Source: Nymphaea colorata
Lineage: Eukaryota; Streptophyta; Magnoliopsida; Nymphaeales; Nymphaeaceae
Length of the DNA stretch: 64,000 nt
Assembly: GCF_008831285.2 (NCBI RefSeq)
Contig: NC_045151.1
Coordinates: forward strand, 5,655,682 to 5,719,681
Direction: 5' to 3'
Numbering within the stretch: position 1 is the first letter of the stretch; every line of letters begins with the position of its first letter. Positions 55,010 to 64,000 of the stretch are shown here, piece by piece. Under the pieces are notes generated by a model. It was not told the DNA's origin. It did not search any database and was given only the letters and a program-made list of their open reading frames with translations. A program made the position numbers and the translations under genes.

Positions 55010-55832
55010 TCTGTTGAGAAAATAATAAGATTGCAGTCTGATTTCTACCATCCTTTCATATCTCCTAGACAATTCAGTGAAAAACTATTTGACCAAATGG
55101 TGATCTTGATTTGCCCTCCACTTCAAGCTGGATACTCTATATCAGCAAAAGGAGCAGAAAAATAATTCACGACTGTGTGATAAGACACCAACTTAATTCT
55201 GAAGCCCACAGGTCTGACGAGCCCTCTCACAACTCAAATCTGTCTACTGCTTAACATGACAGAAACAAGAATATCATGACGAGCAAGCACTGAAACTCTT
55301 CTTGTCCAACAGTACTAGGGCAGAAAGTAACCCATGACATCAAATGATGCTACAACTAGGGCACAGATCAGACCAGAAAACTGACTGCTCAAATCAGCAA
55401 ATAAATATCAAAATTATCCACATTTAAGTCTTACTTGCAAACCGTTGACTAATGACCATGAAATAGAATCTTCGTCACGTGAACTTCAGAAGACATCTTC
55501 TTGACCCAACTTCAGAGAATCCTCCAATATCACCTGAACATATAGTCTGCTTCATAGCAGATGACAGACAGCTTCAAACATCTACAACGATCAGCAGACC
55601 AGATTGCCTTGTTTCCAACGTTGATGTCAACAGCCACCGAGATTCTGATTGCTTAGGTTTTCTTTACCGTGAGCGATCAGATCTTTGGTCACATGATTCA
55701 AACCAGAGATGCCTTCAAATGTACAGAATAGAAGATAATGGTGAAGAAAGAGAGGAGAGAATAGAATGAGAAGAAGGAAGAAGTATGGCGTCAGACCCTC
55801 TTAGGAAACAGTGGCTCTAATACCATATTGCA

Positions 55833-55897
<65 letters not shown>

Positions 55898-56059
55898 CAT
55901 CTCATTATTTTAATCCTAATCTCTTAAAATATAGGTTAGAGAGACGGTGGAAGAATTACATATAAGCCCATATAATAAAATGAAAATATTAAACATTCAT
56001 CTACAGTTTCTAAAATTCTAATAACCACCTGACTGAAACCTTATTATTTTCTCAACAGA
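55010..56059. mobile_element. Segment H: short LTR-element derivative bounded by a 29-bp inverted repeat
   Basis: 29 bases at 55010-55038 recur inverted at 56031-56059 with only two mismatches. Between them lies what looks like a drastically shortened minus-strand copia element: polypurine-like cctccacttcaagctgg near 55115-55131, a 680-bp leader-like part, primer-site-like gctctaatacca (55814-55825), and an LTR-like part with (GA)n (55835-55895) up to about 56036. Whether this is a copia deletion derivative, a TIR transposon, or both is open. Confidence 0.5.
55835..55895. repeat. GA microsatellite in the LTR of H
   Basis: About 30 units of GA without interruption, the longest such tract in the window, in the same relative LTR position as in A, D and F. 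Confidence 0.95.
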
Positions 56060-56064
56060 AGCCT

Positions 56065-56179
56065 TTATGTATTTATCTATCGCTAAATCGAATACTTCAC
56101 ATGCAATGTTTGTCGTAAACCAGTTGCAACAAGATCCCACATTTGTACACATGGGACTAGTTATGAGGATTGTCCAGTA
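56065..56179 (+). pseudogene. Copia RT fragment L, part 2
   Basis: YLSIAKSNTSHAMFVVNQ and LQQDPTFVHMGLVMRIVQ run in one frame and align with the end of RT in element E (SQFQQRPTSVHMGAAMRIVR). It stops at 56179, where the LTR of element G begins, and goes on at 61575. Confidence 0.8.
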
Positions 56180-56387
56180 TGTCATCTTGTCGTGAGAGAA
56201 AGAGAGAGAAGAAAACACGTTCAACTTGTTATTGATCTCCAACTTGTTATTGATCACTTATCCTAACCCTTACTTAAGGGAGAATTAGGGTACAAAACAA
56301 AATTACAATGTAAACCCAAAAGTTATTGAAAATAATTAAAGAACTGTCAGGTCCTTTAATATTTTAAAAACTACCTCAACGTCAACA
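56180..56387 (-). repeat. 3' LTR of element G
   Basis: Starts TGTCATCTTGTCGTGAG; the right LTR reads TGTCATCGTGAG, so five extra bases lie near this terminus. A 17-bp internal duplication (caacttgttattgatc) lies at about 56221-56256. Confidence 0.85.
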
Positions 56388-56394
56388 CTGCCCT

Positions 56395-59300
56395 TCAAGC
56401 TGGAGCATAGATATCTACCATGCTCAACTTGTTACAACACTTTGAAATTCACTAATTGCAAGAGCTTTAGTAAAGATATCAGCAGTTTGTCCTTCAAAGA
56501 CCATGTGAGTTGTAGAAATCACTCTTCCTTGAACTAAATCACGAATGTAATGACAGTCTACTTCAACGTGTTTAGTTCTTTCGTGAAAGACTGGGTTATT
56601 TGTAATATAGGTGGCTGCACTGTTATCACAAAACATTATCATAGGTAGTTGAACTGAATGTCAAGGCTTTCAAGTATGGATCTAACCCATGTTAATTTTG
56701 CTGCCATTTGGGCCATGGCCCTATATTCTGACTCAGCACTAGACCGTGAGACCACATTCTGTTTATTACTCCTCCAGGATATAAGATTCCTTCCTACAAA
56801 AACACAAAATCCAGTAGTAGATTTTTTATCTTCAACACATCTTGCATAGTCTGCATCACTATAGGCTTGGACATCTAAGGTTTTCCCTTTCTTGAATAGT
56901 AGTCCTTTACCAGGAGAGGACTTTAAGTATTTGAGTATCATCAATGCAGCTTCCCAATGAATCTTCCTTGGTTTCTCCATAAATTGACTCAACTTTCCCA
57001 TTGCAAAACTAATATCCGGTCTTGTAACTGTCACATAAAGAAGCTTTCCAATTAAGTATCTATACATCTTGGATTCTACAGGTTCTGACTGCTCATCATG
57101 TAGGTGCAATCATGGATTCATGGGAATGGTGGCAGGTTTTGCCCCCAACATTCTAGTTTCTTGCAATAAGTCTTTGAGAGAGAACTATTCCTTTCTTACC
57201 ACGAACCACTTCTATTCCAAAAAAGTACCTCAACTGTCCAAGATCTTTTGTGACAAAGTGCTTTTAAAGAAATTCTTTGGTCTCAGATATACCTTGTTTA
57301 TAGTTGCTGGTCAATATAATATCATCAACGTATACTGCCAAGATAACCATACCCAAGTCTCCCTTCTTAACACTAAATGATCAAGAGGTGACTTCTGGAA
57401 TCCACTCTGTGAGACAATATCAGATAGTTTATGAAACCACGCACGGGGCCTTTGTTTCAGTTTGTATATGGCTTTCCGCAATTTGCACACTTTCCCACAC
57501 TTTCCCTGAACCTCGAAGCTAGGTGGTTGTTGCATATAAACTGTCTCCTCAAGATCGCCAGACAGGAATGCATTTTTGACATCCAATTGATGCATCTGCC
57601 AGTCATAGTGAATTGCAAGAGAAATCAAGAGGCTAATGGTACCTAACCGGGCCACTGGTGAGAAGGTGTCAAAGAAATCAATACCATAGGTCTGAGTATA
57701 TCTTTTTGCAACCAGCCGAGCTTTATAGCATTCAAGGGTGCCATCTGCATGGTATTTGATAGTGAATACCCATTTAGATCCAACAATATCACAACCAGAA
57801 GGAGGAGCAACAAGGTCCCACGTGTGGCATTCCTGTAAAGTATGTATTTCCTCTTCCATAGTCTGGCGCCAATTAGGGTCTAGAAATGCGTGTTGATGAC
57901 ATGTCGGAGTAGTATAAGTAGACAGAGAATGAATGAATTGTTGCACTTTGTCACTTACATATTCAGACGTCACAAACTGTGAAATGGGATGAATGATGCA
58001 TTGACGTTTACCCTTCCGCAAGGCAATAGGAAGATCCTGTGAGTCAGAGATAACCGGAGGTGAGGAATCAGGTACACTTACCTCAGGAGAGGATGATAGA
58101 GGTGGGCCATGTGAGAGACCCTGTCGGCAAGAGTAGACTAATGGAGGATCAGAGAAACAATTTTGGGGTGGTGATGAACTCAGAAGGGACATAAGCGGGA
58201 AAGATGGGATTGGCAAAGGGTATTGAGGGAGACTTTCAGGGCAAGAGGTAGATGGTTGTAGGAAATATGGACGGAATTGAAAGACACTACATACTCTTTC
58301 TGGGTGAGAGGGTCAAAGCATTTGTAGCCTCGTTGGTTCTTGGGATAACCAATGAAGATACATTTTTGGGCTTGGGCAGCAAGTTTGTCTCGCTTTGGTC
58401 CAAGGATATGAACAAAGCATGTGCATCCAAACACACGAGGTGGAGTTTGAAACAATGGACGAACTGGGTAAAGCATTTGAATTGGAATTTTGTTAAGTAT
58501 AGATGAGGATGGTAGGCGATTAATGAGGTAACAAGCAGTTAGGTTCGCATCCCCCCAAAAGTAAGATGGTACATGGCTCTGTATCATGAGAGTACAAACA
58601 ACTTCTAATAAATGTCAATGCTTTCTCTCTACAACACCATTCTGTTGCGAGGTATGTGGACAAGTGAATTGAGGAACAATTCTATGTTTTGAGTAAAATT
58701 TTAAAAGATTGGACGATTTGAATTCAAGAGCATTGTTAGTGCAAACTGACTTAACAGAAACTCCAAATTGAGTCTTTATTTCAATAATAAGATTTTGAAG
58801 GATACATATAGCTATAGAACGTTCCTTCAAAAGGAAAACCCAACTAACACGAGAGAAATCATCAACTACGACAAGATAATACCAAAATTTAGATCGGCTA
58901 GCAGTACGACTAGGCTCCCACACATCGACATGAAGTAAATCAAACATACTATGACTTGAAGGACTTAGACTCGAAGGAAAACTACTCTTAATGTGTTTTC
59001 CAAGTTGACAGACTTCACACTGGAGTGACTCTAACATGAAAAGCTGAGGAAACAAGCAACGAAGTTTTGACACTGATGGATGCCCAAGTCTGAGATGCCA
59101 CTGAAGACTGGTAGGTTTGGATGGAACTGATGTAGCAGCTGTGTCCATGACCTCAAACAGGAAATAGACTCCCCCTCGTTCATGGCCTCCACTAATCATC
59201 TTCCCAGTCTGCAAGTTCTAAAACCAATACGAACTAGGATAAAACATGACTCTACGGTTCAAATCATGAGTCAACGGTTCAAATCATGAGTCAGCCCTTT

Positions 59301-60720
59301 AACTGAGAGAAGATAAGTGGGAAAGTCAGGAGCAAACAACACGTTATTCATAGTTAAACAATCAGAAATTTCACACTGCCCCAACCGATAATAGGAGAGA
59401 ATCTCCTATCTGCACGCTTCACCTGTCTAGGTTGAGGAAAATGGTGAAGCATAGTGAACAAGTTTGGTTGACTGCAAAAGTGCTTGGAGGCACCAAAATC
59501 AATAATCCATGACATACCTGGATCATAGTTCTGCATAGTGGTGGAAAAAGCAGAATCACCCACAACTGTAGACGCCAAGGAGGAAGATGAGGTTTTCTGA
59601 GCAAAAAATTGTTCATACTCCGATTTACTCATACTAACAGTGACCTTTTCTGCATTTGATTATGTGTGGTCATCTTCAACATGTGAAACTTTTGGGATAT
59701 GAGATGAACTCTTGATCTTTGATGACTCAGGGCCTCGAACCATTGGGCAACCATGTTTATTTCAGCATCTATCTTCTAGATGACCAAGTCTTCCACAAAA
59801 CGTGCATTGAAATCTACTACGTCCACCTCCTGAACTACGACCTCCTCTCCCTCTATTGAAGGCCTGTCCTCGGCTTCCTGAGATGGCTAAGGACTGCCCA
59901 TGTCCTCCTGGGACAACTAATGCTAAAGAGGGTGCATCAGTTGAGGATGGAGAGAGTCACCACCAAACGACTGACCCTGTTATAGGGATCAGCAAGGTCT
60001 GGAATTTCAGCTCCAGTCAACATTTGGGCTTTGCTCACTACAAAATCAGGAGATAACCCAGCTGAAGAGGGTGCATCAGTTGAGGATGGAGAGAGAGTCA
60101 CCGCCAGATGGCTGAGCTTGTTATAGGGATCAGCAAGGTTTGGAATTTCAGCCCCAGTCAACATTTGGGCTTTGCCCACTACAAAATCAGGAGATAACCC
60201 AACTAAAAATTTAGCCACCATGTGCTGCTCAAAGTGGGTTTTGTAGAATGATTGACACGGGGGACGTGGGGCTTTGAGCCTCTCATAGGCTGATTTGACT
60301 AACGCAAAGTATTGGGCCAGATCTGAGTCACCTTGTTGGAGTTTAAGAACTTCTTCTTCAACCTGCAAGACTTTGCTCATATTCTTATCTTGAGAGTAAG
60401 TTTGCTTCAGAAATTCCCACATATGCTTGGCAGAGGTATAATACGCAATCGTAGAAGTGATGTGTGCCTGCACGCTATTCATAATCCATGACATTACAAT
60501 ATTATTATCTTCCTCCCATGTAGAATATTTTCCTGTCTTAGTTAGGGTTCTTCCTCCTCAATAACATGTTTCTTTCTGTGCCCCTTAACAGACATCATAA
60601 ATACGCGTGACCAGATTTCATAGTTTGAGCTGTCTAACTTCACGGTAGACCCAAAAGAAAGAAGATTCCTAGAGACTTTATATCTCCCTGCGTATCAGCA
60701 ATAGCATCCCTCTGCTCCAT
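56395..60720 (-). pseudogene. Copia gag-pol of element G, broken
   Basis: ATG at 60720, then gag with MSWIMNSVQAHITSTIAY near 60494 and zinc knuckle CTFCGRLGHLEDRC (59767-59808), intact CCHC. Gag contains a tandem duplication (59941-60079 and 60080-60220). Protease reads WIIDFGASKHFC near 59500, so D-S-G is D-F-G. Integrase (59214-58615) has the core words NNALEFKSS and SQQNGVVERKH; RT (58216-57311) has DIVGSKWVFTIKYH and DFFDTFSPVARLG; RNase H runs to 56395. Breaks include about 60490, 59940, 59740, 59640, 59220, 58615, 58240, 57310, 57110 and 56640. Confidence 0.9.
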
Positions 60721-61377
60721 AGTGAAGATCAAAGAAAAATCTCTGCACACTTAATGTAGACTGCTGAACCAAAAAAAAAATGAACGTGCAGGCAAAAAAA
60801 TCCAGTCACAGATTTTAACGTCTAGATGTTGTTAACATGCATTTAAAGCAGGTAGCAGTCACACCTCCTTCACGACCCTGAACAGCAGAAAACTTTATTG
60901 ACAATTACTGCTGAAAAACAAACTTACAGACGAAGACTGCCGCTGCTTTTTCTGTTCTCAACCTCAACTCTCAAACAGCAAGTCCACATCTTGCTGTTCC
61001 ACAATCAGCAATGTCAACAAACCATCTCCACGATCAGCAACAGCTATCCACGACCAGGAACAACAACAGGCAATCTCTGATCAGCAACAAGGACAGGATC
61101 CCAGCAGCCACACCATGTCCGCGACAGGCAACCTCTGATCAGCAACAACGACAAGATCCCAGCAGCCACACCATGTTCCATGAGTGGATCTGATCATGCG
61201 TTCCACATAAGCGTGATCAGATTCCACCCATCAGCGAGCAGTAGAGAGAAGAAGAAGAAGGAGACGAGAAAGGAGAGGGGGAGACGAGAGAGGAGGAAGA
61301 AGAAATCTGACAGTCACCGGAGAGGAGATCGTCGGAAATCTGCCAGTCGCCGGCAGCCTGAAGTGATCACATCGCTG
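60721..61377 (-). other. Leader of element G with a 58-bp tandem repeat
   Basis: Units 61069-61126 and 61127-61184 begin ggca.tctctgatcagcaac and differ at about five bases. Purine-rich sequence follows up to the primer-binding site. No gene. Confidence 0.75.
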
Positions 61378-61389
61378 GCTCTGATACCA

Positions 61390-61574
61390 TGTCATCGTGA
61401 GAGAAAGGGAGAGAAGAAAACACGTCCAACTTGTTATGGATCACTTACCCTAATCCTTACTAAAGGGAGAATAAGGGTACAAAACAAAATTACAATGTAA
61501 ACAAAAAAATTACTGAAAATAATTAAGGAACTGTCAGGTTCTTTAATATTCTAAAAACTACCTCAACGTCAACA
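61390..61574 (-). repeat. 5' LTR of element G
   Basis: 185 bp, TGTCATCGTGAG to GTCAACA. Confidence 0.88.
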
Positions 61575-61765
61575 TATAAAAAACACAATTACTAAAGGAC
61601 TATTTTTATCATCGTCTTCTTGTTTAAATATAATGGCTCCTATTGATGTTGATTGGAGTGTGGATCCTAATAATATGCACTCTTTTACTGGTTCTTATAT
61701 TTTCTATTGTGATTCTCTGATACCTTGACATTCAAGAATAGAGATGTCCTCCTCAGTTGTATTTA
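61575..61765 (+). pseudogene. Copia fragment L, part 3 (start of RNase H)
   Basis: IKNTITKGLFLSSSSC, then DVDWSVDPNNMHSFTGSY, aligns with VKNTINKGLFLSSSSI and DADWGGDPNNRHSTTGF of element E, in the frame expected from part 2. It fades out near 61765. Confidence 0.85.
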
Positions 61766-63160
61766 CCCCGTTAGCTTCTTTTTTCAGTTTTTTTTTTCTC
61801 TCTTTCCTTTTTTTTTTTGGGGTGTTAGGGAGAAGAATGCCCACAAACTGCTTAACTGCTTACATGGCATAGAATAAGAAAGTGTTGCGAGGACAGTGAA
61901 TACAGGTGGTCATGAAAAAGATTAGTTTTCTTTTAGATGTCTGATATGTTTCAGCATGCTCTTTTCTCGTCTTGAATAAGCAGAACAGGCTGCTGCTTCC
62001 TGTCAAGCAAAACAGGGAGTGGTAGAATAAAGAAGTAATGAGAAACAAAACATAATCAGTCTGGCCTGTAGATGTGAATATATCGGCTGAAAAGGCATGC
62101 TGGAGGAGAAGAAAACAGCGAAGCACAGAAAAGCAGGCCGACATCAACTAATATTCAGAAGGCAGAAATTCGTCAGATGTTGGGGAAGTTGCAGACAACA
62201 ATATGTAGGAGACAAAAAATGGGAGACAATAATCAGGCAGCAGAGATTTTTCAGACGACAAGCAAATATAGTAATATAGATATTTCAAACAACAATGAGC
62301 AGAGCAAGTAGGATCTTTGAGGCAGATGAGAAGAGAAGGGGAAAGGTTGCAACACAAGCAAAACATTTTAGACAATAAAAATAGAAAAGATGCAGGAAAA
62401 GCGAGAGGGAAATGAATAAAGCTGAAATTCTGATTTTGAGGCAGAGAACGAATCAATCTCCCAGGTTATACATTTGGCAGCTAGCTGTTCCTCATCACCT
62501 ACCCTGATGCCTTGTTAGAATTGATTACCTGGAACTGTTTCATGTGAAGGAAGAATAGGACATTAGTGGCTAGAGAAAGAGATCTGTTCAACAGGTCAAA
62601 GGCATTGATGCCAAGGGCATGGCCTCATCTTGATTATATGAATGAATAGTTACATAGACTGACGAGTGTAAAACATTATACATAAATAACAAGATTGCCA
62701 ACATGTGGATGCATGTTATTATTAACACATAATAAAGACATGTTGCATTCTGGATTGGATTGAGATCCAAACCCAAAACAGCAATGATGTCTTTTCAGTT
62801 GGGATAGATCATTCCAATCGAAACTGATTTCATATAATAATCTGTAAAATGTTTATCTTCTTGCTTGTTTTTCCTAGTTTTACTTGGAGATAATATCTGT
62901 GAGCAATATCCTTTTGTATCAACACGCTTTTAAGATACTCCCATGTTGCACTAGCTTTCTTATAGTAACTAAATTTGAAGCAATTTTGTGGGCTACTCCA
63001 CTATATATCCGTGAAAGAATTATGGCATTTTTCTTTCCCAGTTATCCATCTTTTTGAAGTATTCCTCTGTGGCTTTTTCTTTTTCTCCATCATCTAAAGC
63101 CCCTTTTCTACACCATTATCAATCTTTACTAGTTTGAGAGTATGTTGAATAACCATGCCT
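61766..63160 (+). other. Intron, nothing recognised
   Basis: AT-rich sequence with T-runs (61791-61820). I searched it for the Walker A exon of ABCC and for element ends and found neither. Confidence 0.5.
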
Positions 63161-63164
63161 TCTG

Positions 63165-64000
63165 TCACACCTCAACCCTTTTGACCCTCAAATAACCTTT
63201 TTTTTAACATAAAACATTGAGGTGCAACGACACAACAATTCAAAAGGAAATGAGTCATGCAATTCAAAACAATAGGGTAAGCTTTCCATTATATAATCAA
63301 TTTCGTTCATACAAAATTACTCCACATTTCTCAATAACACATATTACAAAAATGCTCTAAAACCATGACATTGAAGTATAACAAAAACAAGACATCAATA
63401 AGATCAAAACAAGACGCGCTGGCACTATAATTGACCCGTAACCTCCCCAATAGAATGTGAGTAGAGCCATCTGATCTGCCTGCTACCCCGGGTCCGCCAA
63501 AGCCTGAAAAAGAAAGACAACTGAAGGCTTAGCCTTTGTAGTATGACAACAAGCCAGGTAAATCCCCAACCTCTAAGGTAAGGGCTCAAATATGAGATAT
63601 AACAAATATGAAAACAAATTACTATCATGTTGTGATAGGGCATACAGTCACATGACTTGTCAAGAAGGCCCCTCACATAAAACACGACATACAAAAACCA
63701 CTCAATGGCCACGACCAACATATTTCATAATCACATTCACTTCATGAATATTCACTTCATTCACATTCTTATCATTTACATTAGCTTTAGTGAATTGACA
63801 GTTCCTGTGAGTGCAAACACAGACACGTGCACACCGCGGGCGGCCTACAGCAGGGAGACAACCCCCGTGGTGGCCCGAAATAATATGGATCCATTCACAC
63901 TGCAGCGGAAGAGCACTCATCCATGGATGTGTGAATTCCAAGGAGAGATAGTTAGCCTTCCCTAGGACACCCAGTTTGGGAAGGCGGGAGCCCAACACTC
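63165..64000. repeat. Possible start of another LTR element
   Basis: The words tgtcacacctcaaccctttt at 63165 and the GC-rich block at 63820-63970 (cgcgggcggcc, acccccgtggtgg, cacccagtttgggaag) resemble plant Ty3/gypsy LTR sequence in antisense. No second LTR, primer-binding site or protein frame is inside the window, so this is a weak call. Confidence 0.25.

Larger units (their letters stand above)
56180..61574 (-). mobile_element. Copia element G: older gag-bearing relative of F, inserted in fragment L
   Basis: LTRs 56180-56387 and 61390-61574, primer-binding site gctctgatacca (antisense, 61378-61389) and polypurine-like cttcaagctgg side at 56388. Proteins and layout match F. The LTRs differ at about 14 positions plus a 17-bp duplication in the left one, so it is older than A, D, E or F. 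No target duplication is seen: the frame of fragment L reads straight across from ccagta (56179) to tataaaaaac (61575). Confidence 0.9.

Noticed and set aside
1-64000. CRISPR array, bacterial operon, phage or plasmid features
   Set aside because: Direct repeats here are LTRs, microsatellites or small duplications; spliced exons and plant retroelements exclude a prokaryotic source.

Overview
This is a stretch of nuclear DNA from a seed plant, most likely a non-grass angiosperm; the species cannot be named from the sequence. The evidence is an intron-containing ABC-transporter gene of the plant ABCC (MRP) subfamily, Ty1/copia LTR retrotransposons primed by initiator-Met tRNA, a plant L1-type LINE and hAT DNA transposons. 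There are no bacterial genes, no CRISPR array and no RNA genes that I could find.

The only host gene is on the + strand. Eight consecutive exons (11710-11775, 14290-14364, 23635-23742, 36500-36634, 39573-39679, 39789-39882, 40088-40255, 41727-41867) have GT-AG borders and join into one open frame of 298 codons. They cover part of the first transmembrane domain and the start of the first nucleotide-binding domain. Earlier exons lie left of the window; the exons with the first Walker A motif and the rest lie beyond position 64000. The window is therefore about 1.4 % coding. Most of the rest is introns filled with transposable elements.

Layout: (1) 332-10897, a minus-strand copia element A that is rearranged and lacks gag, with a very young plus-strand copia element B (2961-8444) inserted in it. 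(2) 11.7-16 kb, two small terminal-inverted-repeat elements, microsatellites and a fold-back. (3) 16.1-21.8 kb, a decayed copia fragment X split by the gag-less minus-strand element D (16814-21577). (4) 23.8-33.9 kb, an old LINE K broken by copia deletion derivative J (24248-28139), an antisense segment, and a hAT element (30884-31903). (5) 34601-36174, a second hAT copy of the same family that keeps the C-terminal part of its transposase. (6) 36.6-41.9 kb, the compact part of the gene. (7) The last intron, more than 22 kb, with copia element E (41989-47353, nearly intact), fragment I (47412-48910), element F (49241-54616), a small derivative H, and element G (56180-61574) inserted in copia fragment L.

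All six LTR elements that entered the gene body with both LTRs retained (A, D, E, F, G, J) lie antisense to the transporter. Sense copies are nested (B) or truncated (X, I, L). The points that most deserve follow-up are the gag-less lineage (A and D) living beside gag-bearing relatives (F and G), which resembles the barley BARE-2/BARE-1 parasitism; the mosaic structure of A; element G, which sits in its target without a duplication; and a palindrome with telo-box-like arms shared by the LTRs of several families.
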